A DNA stretch of 64,000 nt, from the NCBI RefSeq assembly GCF_963678425.1, contig NZ_OY782855.1, positions 2,356,001-2,420,000 on the forward strand. The letters run 5' to 3'. Both the position numbers and the translations under genes were made by a program. Shown here piece after piece: positions 1 to 8,648 of this stretch; positions within the stretch are counted from its first letter, which is position 1; every line of letters starts with the position of its first letter. Below the pieces are notes generated by a model. It was not told the DNA's origin. It was given only the letters and a program-made list of their open reading frames with translations, and did not search any database. The stretch is from an uncultured Bacteroides sp. GTDB taxonomy: Bacteria > Bacteroidota > Bacteroidia > Bacteroidales > Bacteroidaceae.

Positions 1-416
1 CAATTTGCAAATATATAAATAAAAGCAAAATAAACAACCAATTTATTAAAAAAACCTTTCAATTATTACAAATTGTTATATTTTCACCACTAAAGAGCTT
101 TAAATAGTACATATTTACCTATTAAAATAAGTAAAATAGCCTCCATTCTACGACATAATGAACAAACAAAAAGTGATTTAAATGGCATAATTTGATATTT
201 ATCGATAAAATATGCCATAAAAACCAATCATTTTGACGAAAATGATAAAAACATATTAAACAACATTTAATTCAACGGCAAGTGTTATAAAAAGCAACGA
301 TCAATTTAACAATATTATATTGTCGAAACAGACTCATACTGTTTTTAAATCGCTTTCAAAAATGGAAGAAAATAAAAAGGAAGAAAAACTCAGAAAGGTC
401 AAATAACACTATTCTA
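1..416. other. AT-rich intergenic stretch left of the ISL3 element
   Basis: No credible reading frame is seen. The stretch is very AT-rich and is probably the space between a gene outside the window and the HAD gene, now interrupted by the insertion sequence. The only notable structure is the palindrome listed separately at 182-218. The last 8 bases (409-416, CTATTCTA) are the left target-site duplication of the insertion sequence. Confidence 0.6.
182..218. repeat. 37-bp imperfect palindrome
   Basis: The core TTTATCGATAAA (198-209) is a perfect 12-bp palindrome. It is flanked by the arms ATGGCATA (182-189) and TATGCCAT (211-218), which are perfect reverse complements. This two-tier symmetry suggests a protein-binding operator or an RNA hairpin. 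No gene is adjacent inside the window, so its role is unknown. Confidence 0.5.
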
Positions 417-2392
417 GGTTCTTCGTCACTTTAGGTGCAAGCTATTAGGTTTTAAACGCAATGAGTTTGACATTAAGTAGTCTATAGCTTGCCCTATTAA
501 ACATCTGCCTTTTGATGGCCTTTATTTTATTGACAGTTCCTTCCAAGAGTCCGTTGTTCAAATAAATATCCATTGCATTTTGCACCGCTTGTTGGTCTGC
601 TTTTATTCCACAAGCAAATGCCCTCATAGCTTTTGAATCAGATTCCATAGCCTGTTTTATCCAATTTTCCAGAGACCATTGCCTGAGATTTCCATTTATC
701 ATTTCCTTGAATCTCAATCCTAATGTTACAACCTGTTTTATTGATGGATTCTTCAATAGATCAGTAAGACTTTGCACGGCGGATTCCCCTTTCAATATAA
801 ATCTCCGTATGCTCCTTATTGATGCGTGTTTTTTGTTTTTCCTTTCAGCTATATTTTTGTTATATTTCCTGACTTCCTGTTGTTCTTGCTTTATTTTGTT
901 TCTGATTCCTATCGTGGCAGCTGAGATTGCAATCGCATCCATTTTGCCTTCCATTTTCTTCTTCAAATTCTTTATATCCGTACATCCATGGCTGATTTCC
1001 AAAGCCAGTTCATCGACATGTTTTAATATACTCTTTTGCTGCGCAGACATATAATCCTTGCCTGTATGGTGACGTACCAAACGCCAGATAACCAGTGAAT
1101 GCACTCCTAATTGGCGGGCTGTTTCTGAAATGCTCATTCCTTTTCTGATAAGGCTATCTGCTTGCACAAACAGGTTCAGTTTATGTCGATGTCTGGCATC
1201 CCCCAGGCCATAAAGAGCTTCCATGATTTTGGTTCTGCATTCTTCCGTGGAGGGATAAGAATAAGTTTGCTTATGCACACTTAGCCGGAATAATGAGGCT
1301 ATTTCTTCCGTCAGAGCATCCACCAGATTCTTTATCAAATGGAATCTGTCACAGATTTGGGTAACACCGGGTAGGATACGATTAATAGCTTCAACAAAGT
1401 TTCGCCCTCGGTCTCGGGTTATGTATTGTATCTGAGGATTATCTCGCAAGAACTGCTCTAATTCATCCCCCTCCCGGCAAGGAAGTACTGCAATGGGACG
1501 ATGGGTCATCTGGTCTACAATAACACTCCCATAGATATGCCCTTTCTTCTGTGCAAAGTCATCTATACCTATAGCCACAGGTAGAGAATTACTACTTTTT
1601 GAGGGCAATTCCTTGTGAGCACTCCGTAGACAGGCAGATTGACTGCAGAAGATGTTCTGCCCGTGTAAAAGCTCACTGGCAGTACGGGATGTGACTTTTA
1701 GAGATACTTCACGGATACGTTCTTCTACCTCCAAGGTGTTGCGGCCATAGGGAGAAGCCATGCAGGAATGGTCCTCACTAAAGACCTTGCGGAGACAATG
1801 CTCATTTCGACAACGAAATTTGCGGGTTTTGACCAATAGAGTCAGGGGATGATTAAATATTTCTGAGCCCTGAAGTTGGCGTATATAGTGCCCATGTAAG
1901 CTTTGACTCAAACAACCACAGGCCGGACAGCGGCTACTATTAGAGTTACGGGACAATTCTACAGTGTACGATTCCCCACTTATAGAGACTCTATCCTGGC
2001 GATAATGGGGAATATGAAGTTTAAAAGATATAGTTGATTTCTTTTTGTTAACATTGACGTAAATAGGCTTATTTGTAGTAACTTTGCCAACTGTAGATAT
2101 GCTTTGATTCATTGGAGTCTTGATGCTTTGGTCAGCTTAAAGATACTAATTTTCAAGCATATCTACAACTTTTAAAATACCTTATTATCTGATAATCAGA
2201 TACATACAAATATCTAAGTGGCTTAATTTTAGAGGTTGTTAGAAATTTCTATAGAACTTCCCTTTATCACGACTTTTGACAATATCATGACTTTAGATAA
2301 CGGGGTATAATATTCAAGATAGAAAAACATTTGAAATGCCTATGAATAAAGACTTTTATCTGAATAGCTTGCACCTAAAGTGACGAAGAACC
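417..2392 (-). mobile_element. Complete ISL3-family insertion sequence
   Basis: The element has perfect 30-bp terminal inverted repeats (417-446 and 2363-2392) that begin GGTTCTTCGTCACTTTAG. It is flanked by an identical 8-bp direct repeat CTATTCTA (409-416 and 2393-2400), the duplication length expected for ISL3 elements. It carries one transposase on the minus strand. The transposase stop codon overlaps the inner end of the left repeat. The perfect ends, intact target duplication and open transposase suggest a recent, possibly active insertion. It landed 14 bp past the stop codon of the HAD gene and disrupts no visible gene. Confidence 0.95.
445..2112 (-). CDS. ISL3 family transposase
   Basis: This 555-residue protein catalyses cut-and-paste movement of the surrounding element. 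The N-terminal region holds a zinc-ribbon of the zf-ISL3 type (CPACG near residue 62 and a second CRNEHC cluster near 101). A DDE catalytic core follows, with aspartates visible in GIDDFAQKKG and ITRDRGRNF and the ISL3-typical DRFHLIKN segment. A helix-turn-helix (ISETARQLGVHS) is inserted in the middle. Length is normal for the family and no frameshift is seen. About 250 bp between the start codon and the right inverted repeat is presumed to hold its promoter. Confidence 0.93.
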   Translation of the reverse strand: MNQSISTVGKVTTNKPIYVNVNKKKSTISFKLHIPHYRQDRVSISGESYTVELSRNSNSSRCPACGCLSQSLHGHYIRQLQGSEIFNHPLTLLVKTRKFRCRNEHCLRKVFSEDHSCMASPYGRNTLEVEERIREVSLKVTSRTASELLHGQNIFCSQSACLRSAHKELPSKSSNSLPVAIGIDDFAQKKGHIYGSVIVDQMTHRPIAVLPCREGDELEQFLRDNPQIQYITRDRGRNFVEAINRILPGVTQICDRFHLIKNLVDALTEEIASLFRLSVHKQTYSYPSTEECRTKIMEALYGLGDARHRHKLNLFVQADSLIRKGMSISETARQLGVHSLVIWRLVRHHTGKDYMSAQQKSILKHVDELALEISHGCTDIKNLKKKMEGKMDAIAISAATIGIRNKIKQEQQEVRKYNKNIAERKNKKHASIRSIRRFILKGESAVQSLTDLLKNPSIKQVVTLGLRFKEMINGNLRQWSLENWIKQAMESDSKAMRAFACGIKADQQAVQNAMDIYLNNGLLEGTVNKIKAIKRQMFNRASYRLLNVKLIAFKT

Positions 2393-2414
2393 CTATTCTA
2401 AAGATAATAATGGA

Positions 2415-3104
2415 TCAAAGAATACTCAATATATCTTTTAAGCTTTTAATAGTGTACGTAGGTTTGAAAGAAAGTTCTTCCATGCCTGAATAATTAAAGA
2501 ACATTTGGTCCATATTCACCCCTTTGGCTCCGGCTATATCAGCTTCCCAACTATCTCCTACCATTAACGAATCACTTAAAATGGATTGTGTGGCAGATAG
2601 GGCAAAATAAAAGATTTCAGGATTTGGCTTATGTATCTGAATATCTTCAGAAAGAATCACTTTCTCAAAATAATGATTTATGCCAGCCGAGGTCATCTTA
2701 CGAAATTGTAACTCGCGAAAACCGTTAGAAAGAATGAAAAGACGATATTTTCCGGAAAGATACTCCAATATCTCTTTGGCATAAGGGAGCAGTTTACTCT
2801 TGGTAGGTATTAATTCAAAGAAATCATCTGAATAGGATTTCGCCAAATCCTCGTCGTGCACCCCGACATATTGAAGTGGATAAAAGAAGCGCTTGCGATT
2901 AAGTTCGTTCTTAGTGATATTACCATTACCATATTCAATCCATAACCGGGCATTGTGTTCCTTATAAATTGAATAAAACTGATCAAAAGAATCAAAATAC
3001 TGATCAAAATCATAATGAGCATAGACTTCAGAAAAAGAATCATAAGCATTTCCTGAAAAATCCCAGAGCGTATCGTCTAAATCAAAAAAAATACTTTTAT
3101 ACAT
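2415..3104 (-). CDS. HAD-superfamily hydrolase, YjjG-type nucleotidase
   Basis: A 229-residue haloacid dehalogenase-type phosphatase, probably a cytosolic pyrimidine nucleotide 5'-phosphatase of the YjjG group. Motif I is FFDLDDTLWD (catalytic D8 and D10), motif II has S126-N127 in ILSNG, motif III is K159-P160, and motif IV is VGDSWEADI (D184, D189). The cap domain lies between residues 15 and 100, as in the C1-cap subfamily. Substrate cannot be read from sequence, and other nucleotide or sugar phosphates are possible. The ISL3 element lies just downstream of its stop codon. Confidence 0.85.
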   Translation of the reverse strand: MYKSIFFDLDDTLWDFSGNAYDSFSEVYAHYDFDQYFDSFDQFYSIYKEHNARLWIEYGNGNITKNELNRKRFFYPLQYVGVHDEDLAKSYSDDFFELIPTKSKLLPYAKEILEYLSGKYRLFILSNGFRELQFRKMTSAGINHYFEKVILSEDIQIHKPNPEIFYFALSATQSILSDSLMVGDSWEADIAGAKGVNMDQMFFNYSGMEELSFKPTYTIKSLKDILSIL

Positions 3105-3129
3105 AATGAGTACACATTATAATAACAAT

Positions 3130-3181
3130 GCGCCAGTAGACTTATTATAGCTTATTCTGCATATAACAAATCTACTGGCGC
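3130..3181. terminator. Strong inverted repeat between two minus-strand genes
   Basis: GCGCCAGTAGA (3130-3140) is perfectly complementary to TCTACTGGCGC (3171-3181), leaving a 30-nt loop. It lies just downstream of the lipoprotein gene on the minus strand and upstream of the HAD gene. No T-run follows, so it may be a rho-dependent or mRNA-stabilising hairpin rather than a classical terminator. Confidence 0.45.
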
Positions 3182-3194
3182 AAGTTTAGCTTAA

Positions 3195-4055
3195 TTATTT
3201 AACCTGGATAACAAGATATCTTGATACACTCCAGAATTCCTTTGGATTAGAGATCTTTAAAGTCAGTTGTCCCTTTTCATCCTTTTCCAACGAGTAAGAA
3301 TTTACAGGGTGACTGGTCAGTAACTCAGCACGTTTTGAATAAAGTTTCACTTCTTTAGTTGTACGGATATCAATTTCCGTAAAGTAGTCCTTATTAAAAT
3401 CAGCGGTTTTCAGTACCTGACCACTTTTAAGAATCTTCTGAGCTTTCAATTCAGATTTCGTTCCAAACACAAACCAAGCTGTGTTAATAGTTTTGTCTTG
3501 TTCAGACATTGTTTTACTTTTTGCTGTACTTTCTTCAGTAAGAGTCTGAACATTAGTACTTAATCCGGAAACAGCCTCATCCAATTCCTGAATACGAATA
3601 TTCTTGGCAGCCAATTCAGCCTGCAACTCTTCAATTTGCTTAGCTTTTAATTCCAATTCAGCAGTCAAGCCTTCAATAGCTTTCTTCAATTGAGCCGAAT
3701 TAGTCTTGCTACCCTTCAATTGTGATTTCAATTTAGCTATCTGAGCCTTATTTGCCTCCATCGTTTTAGAGATAAACTGAATATCAGAAGCAATCTGAGC
3801 TTTTGCAGAGGCAGCATTTTCAGCAATCTTGCCTTTCTGCAAGTCTACACGACTTTCAGCAGCATTAATCTGACGGAAGCCTTCCTGAACTTCATTGAAT
3901 GTGCCCATCATTTCATCCAGTTCATTGTTACGTTGAGTCAATTGCATCGAAAGAGAATCATTTTCTGCTTTAAGCTGATCATTCTCACCACTTTTTTTAT
4001 TGCCACAAGAAGCCAATATGGCTACGCATAAAGATAAAAATAATAGTTTTTTCAT
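3195..4055 (-). CDS. Coiled-coil lipoprotein, Cbp1-like
   Basis: A 286-residue envelope lipoprotein. It opens with a lipoprotein signal peptide and lipobox (LLFLSLCVAILASC, lipidated Cys about residue 17). A long heptad-rich coiled coil rich in K, E, L and Q follows, from about residue 25 to 180. The C-terminal third (about 190-286) is a compact, probably beta-rich domain. Architecture resembles the Bacteroidales lipoprotein family annotated as Cbp1-type collagen-binding adhesin. That resemblance is from memory of the family, so adhesin function here is inference. The gene is monocistronic or weakly linked to rsmI. Confidence 0.6.
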   Translation of the reverse strand: MKKLLFLSLCVAILASCGNKKSGENDQLKAENDSLSMQLTQRNNELDEMMGTFNEVQEGFRQINAAESRVDLQKGKIAENAASAKAQIASDIQFISKTMEANKAQIAKLKSQLKGSKTNSAQLKKAIEGLTAELELKAKQIEELQAELAAKNIRIQELDEAVSGLSTNVQTLTEESTAKSKTMSEQDKTINTAWFVFGTKSELKAQKILKSGQVLKTADFNKDYFTEIDIRTTKEVKLYSKRAELLTSHPVNSYSLEKDEKGQLTLKISNPKEFWSVSRYLVIQVK

Positions 4056-4091
4056 ACGTCTTTTGTTTTTAAGTGAAGCTATTTTTAATTT

Positions 4092-4766
4092 CTAATTATC
4101 AATGCCAGCTAACACTATTACAATTTCGCCACGAGGGTCTACACTTGTAAAGTGTTCTATTAATTCAGCCAAGGTTCCACGCACTGTTTCTTCATATATT
4201 TTAGAAATTTCTCTTGAAACAGAAGCTTTGCGCTCTACTCCAAAATACGCCCCGAACTGAATCAGGGTTTTGAGTAAACGATGTGGCGACTCATAAAAAA
4301 TCATTGTGCGCGTTTCCGTTTGCAAAGATTTTAATCTGGTCATCCGTCCTTTCTTCTGAGGAAGAAATCCTTCAAAACAGAAACGTTCATTGGGAAGTCC
4401 CGAAGCCACTACCGCAGGTACAAACGCAGTTGCACCCGGAAGGCATTGAACTTCAATTCCGCTTTTTACACACTCCCGAACTACCAAAAATCCAGGATCG
4501 GATATCCCCGGTGTCCCTGCATCCGAAATCAACGCAACAGTTTCACCAGCCTTTATTCTGTTAACAACGCTTTCCACCATTTTATGTTCATTAAACTTGT
4601 GGTGAGATTGCATTGCATTTTTAATTTCAAAGTGTTTCAGTAAAATACCTGAAGTACGTGTATCTTCGGCAAGAATCAGATCGGCTTCTTTCAAGACCTT
4701 AATAGCCCTGAAAGTCATATCCTCCAAATTACCGACCGGTGTTGGTACAACATACAATTTTCCCAT
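4092..4766 (-). CDS. rsmI: 16S rRNA (cytidine1402-2'-O)-methyltransferase
   Basis: RsmI uses SAM to methylate the 2'-hydroxyl of C1402 in 16S rRNA, which tunes decoding at the ribosomal P site. The 224-residue protein belongs to the tetrapyrrole-methylase fold. It starts with the hallmark LYVVPTPVGNLEDMT and contains AEDTRTSG, the SAM loop SDAGTPGISDPGF and the segment FYESPHR. It is at the short end of the family because it lacks the C-terminal extension of the E. coli enzyme. The next gene, tdk, is divergent. Confidence 0.95.
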   Translation of the reverse strand: MGKLYVVPTPVGNLEDMTFRAIKVLKEADLILAEDTRTSGILLKHFEIKNAMQSHHKFNEHKMVESVVNRIKAGETVALISDAGTPGISDPGFLVVRECVKSGIEVQCLPGATAFVPAVVASGLPNERFCFEGFLPQKKGRMTRLKSLQTETRTMIFYESPHRLLKTLIQFGAYFGVERKASVSREISKIYEETVRGTLAELIEHFTSVDPRGEIVIVLAGIDN

Positions 4767-4918
4767 TTCTAAAATATAAATATATTATATAAAATTCGTT
4801 CTTCTTTCAACCAAGATCGAAACTGATAATCCTGGTAATAACATTTTCAAATCCGCACAATTATGCGACTGTGTGGCAAATGTAGAAATAAATAATATGC
4901 AAAACACAAAAAAAGTAT

Positions 4919-4926
4919 TATTTTTG
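4919..4926 (+). promoter_or_regulatory. Predicted -7 box for tdk
   Basis: TATTTTTG fits the Bacteroides -7 consensus TAnnTTTG and lies 47 bp upstream of the tdk start. No clear TTTG -33 element is present. Confidence 0.4.
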
Positions 4927-4973
4927 TAGACAATTAGTAAACTGATACTAAAATTTTAATACACCAAGGCGCA

Positions 4974-5567
4974 ATGGTAATATTTTCCGAAGACCAAATA
5001 TTAGAAACACGTAGAAGAGGCCGGATAGAAGTTATTTGCGGTTCAATGTTCTCTGGCAAAACAGAAGAGCTGATACGCAGATTAAAAAGAGCCAAATTTG
5101 CCAGGCAAAGGGTTGAAATTTATAAGCCTGCCATAGATACCCGTTATTCAGAAGAAGAAGTGGTTTCTCATGACAGCAATTCCATATCTTCCACTCCAAT
5201 AGAATCATCTGCCAGCATCTTACTTTTTTCCAGCGATATTGATGTAGTAGGCATTGACGAAGCACAGTTCTTTGACAAAGGATTGGTAGATGTCTGCAAC
5301 AAAATGGCAGATAGCGGCATAAGGGTAATCATTGCAGGACTCGACATGGATTATAAAGGTATACCATTTGGTCCTATGCCCGATTTATGCGCTATAGCTG
5401 ATGAGGTAACCAAAGTACATGCCATTTGTGTAAAATGCGGGCAGCTTGCTTACGTATCACACCGCATTGTCGAAAATGAGAAGCGCGTTTTGTTAGGTGA
5501 GAAAGAAGAATATGAGCCTCTTTGCAGAACATGCTATACAAGAGCCTTAAAAGAAAGTTCCGAATAA
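4974..5567 (+). CDS. tdk: Thymidine kinase (type II)
   Basis: Phosphorylates thymidine to dTMP with ATP in pyrimidine salvage. The 197-residue protein has the P-loop GSMFSGKT (23-30), the DEAQFF motif with catalytic Glu96, and a zinc site formed by two CxxC pairs (C152/C155 and C184/C187). Length is normal for bacterial type II enzymes. The AI-2E family permease starts 23 bp downstream on the same strand, so the two genes are probably co-transcribed. Confidence 0.95.
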   Translation: MVIFSEDQILETRRRGRIEVICGSMFSGKTEELIRRLKRAKFARQRVEIYKPAIDTRYSEEEVVSHDSNSISSTPIESSASILLFSSDIDVVGIDEAQFFDKGLVDVCNKMADSGIRVIIAGLDMDYKGIPFGPMPDLCAIADEVTKVHAICVKCGQLAYVSHRIVENEKRVLLGEKEEYEPLCRTCYTRALKESSE

Positions 5568-5590
5568 ATCAATATTAATCAACTAAATTT

Positions 5591-6709
5591 ATGCTTGAAA
5601 AGAAAATCACATTCGACAGTTTTATCCGCTTTATCTTTGGAGTAGCCATTGTTGTTGGGATAATATATTTGTTCGATAAGCTAAGTGCTGTATTACTCCC
5701 CTTTTTTATAGCCTGGTTGATAGCCTACTTTATGTATCCGCTGGTAAGATTCTTTCAGTATAAACTAAAAGTAAAGATCAGAATTCTATCAATTCTTTGC
5801 GCCATATTAGCTGTTGGAGGAGTAATTGCCGGATTATGTTTCTTACTGATCCCCTCATTGGTTGCTGAATTCGGAAAAGCCAACAATCTGATTATGACTT
5901 ATATATCAAAAGGATCAGGTATTAACGTATTTCCCAAGGTGATCACAGATTTTATTAATGAAAATCTGGATGTCAAAGAACTGAGCAAAATCTTCAGTCA
6001 AGAAAACATCGCCAATCTTACAAAAAATGCCCTTCCAAAACTATGGACGCTCCTATCTGAATCTCTGGATGTTTTGTTCAGCATCATCGCTTCCTTTATC
6101 ATCCTCCTTTATACCGTGTTCATTCTTCTTGATTATGAAGCTATTGCCGACGGATGGACTGAACTTATCCCTAAGAAATACAGACATTTTGCCACCAGCT
6201 TAATTAACGATTTAAAAAATGGAATGAACCGTTACTTTAGAGGGCAGGCATTCGTAGCATTATGTGTTGCTATAATTTCGGGTATTGGCTTTCTTATTAT
6301 TGATTATCCATTAGCTCTGGGACTTGCATTTTTAATCGGCATATTAAGCATGGTACCTTATATGAAGGTGATCGCCCTTTTTCCAGCTTTCATTCTGGGA
6401 TTACTCAAAGTTGCCGATACCGGGCAAAGCGTATGGATTGTGCTTGGTTCAGCTTTAATAGTCTTTGCAGTAGTACAAGTGATAGAAGATTCATTTATTG
6501 TTCCTAATGTAATGGGAAGAATAACAGGCCTTAATCCTGCTATCATTTTATTATCACTTTCCATCTGGGGCTCTTTACTTGGAATACTCGGAATGATTAT
6601 CGCTCTTCCAGCAACATCCCTCATGCTGTCTTACTATCAGAGATATGTTATTCATCGTGAAAAAATAATCGATCCTAAAGAAACTGATAATCAGGAGGAA
6701 AAGAAATAA
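5591..6709 (+). CDS. AI-2E family transporter (UPF0118)
   Basis: A 372-residue polytopic inner-membrane protein. Hydrophobic helices are visible at about 12-32, 35-50, 65-90, 155-180, 220-250, 255-275, 285-305 and 315-345. The central soluble part and the C-terminal cluster of helices match the AI-2E/PerM family, whose members export small signals or act as Na+/H+ antiporters. The substrate cannot be assigned. It follows tdk closely and is the last protein gene before tRNA-Lys. Confidence 0.85.
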   Translation: MLEKKITFDSFIRFIFGVAIVVGIIYLFDKLSAVLLPFFIAWLIAYFMYPLVRFFQYKLKVKIRILSILCAILAVGGVIAGLCFLLIPSLVAEFGKANNLIMTYISKGSGINVFPKVITDFINENLDVKELSKIFSQENIANLTKNALPKLWTLLSESLDVLFSIIASFIILLYTVFILLDYEAIADGWTELIPKKYRHFATSLINDLKNGMNRYFRGQAFVALCVAIISGIGFLIIDYPLALGLAFLIGILSMVPYMKVIALFPAFILGLLKVADTGQSVWIVLGSALIVFAVVQVIEDSFIVPNVMGRITGLNPAIILLSLSIWGSLLGILGMIIALPATSLMLSYYQRYVIHREKIIDPKETDNQEEKK

Positions 6710-6743
6710 GCGAAAAATAAACAGAATATTTTTATAGAAAATG

Positions 6744-6774
6744 TTTGGTTGCTAAAGAAAAAGCCGTATCTTTG
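6744..6774 (+). promoter_or_regulatory. Promoter of tRNA-Lys
   Basis: A textbook Bacteroides promoter: -33 TTTG (6744-6747), a 19-bp spacer and -7 TATCTTTG (6767-6774). It lies 26 bp upstream of the mature tRNA 5' end. Confidence 0.85.
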
Positions 6775-6800
6775 CACCCGCTAAAGAGAACTAAACGAAT

Positions 6801-6873
6801 GATTCGCTAGCTCAGTTGGTAGAGCACAACACTTTTAATGTTGGGGTCTTGGGTTCGAGCCCCAAGCGGATCA
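6801..6873 (+). tRNA. tRNA-Lys (anticodon TTT)
   Basis: The 73-nt cloverleaf has a 7-bp acceptor stem (GATTCGC with GCGGATC), D arm CTAGCTCAGTTGGTAGAG, anticodon stem CAACA/TGTTG, loop CTTTTAA (anticodon 6834-6836) and T arm with GGTTCGAGCCC. The 3' CCA is not encoded. Its 3' end is the integration site of the downstream island, and the element-derived sequence restores the full gene. Confidence 0.96.
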
Positions 6874-6874
6874 C
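6861..6874. repeat. Left attachment repeat (attL) of the island
   Basis: CCCAAGCGGATCAC, the 3' end of tRNA-Lys, is repeated exactly at 34393-34406. The following bases also resemble each other imperfectly (GAAAACAAAAG here, GAGAACAATAG there). Confidence 0.8.
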
Positions 6875-6897
6875 TGAAAACAAAAGAAAAATCAAGC

Positions 6898-6937
6898 AAA
6901 TCCCTGGTAATCAGACATTATCAGGGATTTCTTTTTT
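6898..6937 (+). terminator. Terminator after tRNA-Lys
   Basis: AAATCCCTG (6898-6906) pairs with CAGGGATTT (6922-6930) and is followed by a T-run (6932-6937). It lies on the island side of attL, so the element appears to bring its own terminator for the restored tRNA. Confidence 0.85.
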
Positions 6938-6988
6938 CTGGCAGGTAGCAGAAAATAGCCGTTTCAAGCATATTATCGGTGGATAAAT

Positions 6989-7023
6989 CGTGGGACTAAA
7001 ATTTAGTCCGAAAAAGTCCCACG
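6989..7023. repeat. Nested hairpins upstream of the integrase
   Basis: CGTGGGACT (6989-6997) pairs with AGTCCCACG (7015-7023). An alternative inner hairpin GGACTAAA/TTTAGTCC (6993-7009) shares bases with the outer arm. The two structures are mutually exclusive. They could be an attenuator, or a binding site for the integrase or an excisionase next to attL. Confidence 0.5.
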
Positions 7024-7115
7024 AATTTGCATCTTTCTCACTGATTCATAGTCTTTTGCATAGACTTACTTTGGAAGAGAATACATAGTTTTGTAACTTT
7101 AAAAACGATGTAAAA

Positions 7116-8336
7116 ATGGCTCGAAAATCATTTTCTGTATTGTTCTTCATCAAGAAAGGCAAATTATTAAAGAACGGAGAAGCGCCCGTGTGCATGAGAA
7201 TCACTGTAAACGGCTGTATGGTAGATATTTCTATTAAAAGAAGCTGCCCCGTAAATCTATGGAATCAGGCAAAAGAGAATTCAAAAGGCAAAGACCGTAT
7301 GTCGGTGGAACTGAACCACTACTTAGAAATCACACGTTCGCACGTACACCAAATTTATAGAGAACTGGAAACTTCCGGCAAGGTTATCACTGTTGATCTT
7401 GTGAGAAAGTTGTTTTATGGTGTGGAGGAAGATAACAAAACACTATTGCAGGTATTCAGGGAGTATAACGAACAGAGCCGTAAGCTAATCGGTAAGGACT
7501 TCGTTAGTAAGACCGTTCAACGGTATGAAACCACTACACGATATTTGGAGGAATTCATTAAGAAAGAATACCAGCTATCGGATATTGCTCTGAACAACTT
7601 GGAAGCCAACTTCATTTCTAAGTTCGACGCTTTCTTGAAGATTGAAAAAGGTTGTGCGCAGAACTCAGCTATCACCCGATTGAAGAACTTGAAGAAGATT
7701 ATCCGCATTGCTTTGGAAAATGACTGGATAAAGAAAGATCCATTTGCTTACTACCGCTTCAAGCTGCAAGAAACCGATCCTGAATTTCTGACGATGGACG
7801 AGATTAAAATCATTCTTGCCAAAGAGTTCACCATTAAGCGAGTAGAACAGGTACGGGATGTTTTCATTTTTTGCGTTTTTACAGGTCTGGCGTTCAGCGA
7901 TGTAAAAGATTTATCACCTGAACATTTGGTTAAAGATAACAAAGGGGAACTTTGGATAAGGAAGAACCGCCAAAAGACAAAAATCATGTGTAACATTCCT
8001 GTGCTACCTGTGGCAGCTTCTATACTTGAAAAGTATAAAAATGTGGCAGAATGTACCGGAAAACTATTGCCAGTATTGAGCAATCAGCGCATGAACAGTT
8101 ATTTGAAAGAGATTGCCGATGTATGCGGGTTGCAGAAAAATCTGTGTACACATTCAGCCCGACATAGCTATGCCACCTCTATATGCCTAGCAAATGGCGT
8201 GAGTATGGAGAATGTAGCTAAGATGTTGGGACACGCAGACACAAGCGTAACAAAACACTATGCACGGGTACTGGATCAGAATATTTTTAAGGATATGCAA
8301 AAAGTAAATAGCTGTCTGTCGGAGTTGGCTATATAA
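7116..8336 (+). CDS. Tyrosine-type site-specific integrase
   Basis: Catalyses recombination between the element and the 3' end of tRNA-Lys. The 406-residue protein has an Arm-binding N-terminus (1-90), a SAM-like core-binding domain (about 110-205) and a catalytic domain (215-400). Catalytic residues visible are H346 and R349 in HSARH, H373 in LGHAD and the nucleophile Y382. The usual first Arg is replaced in TGLAFSD (256-262). Such a replacement is also known in Bacteroides integrases of the IntDOT type. Position directly beside attL supports its role in island mobility. Confidence 0.93.
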   Translation: MARKSFSVLFFIKKGKLLKNGEAPVCMRITVNGCMVDISIKRSCPVNLWNQAKENSKGKDRMSVELNHYLEITRSHVHQIYRELETSGKVITVDLVRKLFYGVEEDNKTLLQVFREYNEQSRKLIGKDFVSKTVQRYETTTRYLEEFIKKEYQLSDIALNNLEANFISKFDAFLKIEKGCAQNSAITRLKNLKKIIRIALENDWIKKDPFAYYRFKLQETDPEFLTMDEIKIILAKEFTIKRVEQVRDVFIFCVFTGLAFSDVKDLSPEHLVKDNKGELWIRKNRQKTKIMCNIPVLPVAASILEKYKNVAECTGKLLPVLSNQRMNSYLKEIADVCGLQKNLCTHSARHSYATSICLANGVSMENVAKMLGHADTSVTKHYARVLDQNIFKDMQKVNSCLSELAI

Positions 8337-8356
8337 TAAAGGTAGTAGCTAATATA

Positions 8357-8402
8357 GAAAAAGGATTGGGAAAAATGAATTTCATTTTCTCAATCCTTTT
8401 CT
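8357..8402 (+). terminator. Integrase terminator
   Basis: A long stem: GAAAAAGGATTGGGAAAA at the left pairs with TTTTCTCAATCCTTTTC at the right with one mismatch, around the centre ATGAATTTCA. It begins about 20 bp after the integrase stop. Confidence 0.75.
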
Positions 8403-8413
8403 TTAATCGTAAG

Positions 8414-8569
8414 TTTTCCAGAACCCAATATGAAGCATTGACAAAGGTAAGTTCCGTATTTAGCCTGTTCAAGTCCGAGCCTTCCGTTTAGATGAAAATC
8501 TTCCTCTCATTACATTCCGAGCGTATTTTCATCTAAAGACTTGCACAGACTAAATACTTCACTGGAAAA
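8414..8569. repeat. Large interrupted inverted repeat
   Basis: Three nested arm pairs are seen: TTTTCCAG (8414-8421) with CTGGAAAA (8562-8569), perfect; 8456-8475 with 8538-8557, 18 of 20 complementary; and TTTAGATGAAAAT (8487-8499) with ATTTTCATCTAAA (8525-8537), a perfect 13 bp. The apical loop is 25 nt and the 5' arm carries an 11-nt bulge. No reading frame covers it. It lies between the integrase and a convergent acetyltransferase gene, so it may be a structured RNA, a recombination site or an origin. Confidence 0.65.
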
Positions 8570-8648
8570 GTCAATGATTCAAATTAAATTCCGAAAAACA
8601 ATGTTTTCGGGGCTTGCATGAGGAAAACGTCTTCCACTGGAATAGCAT

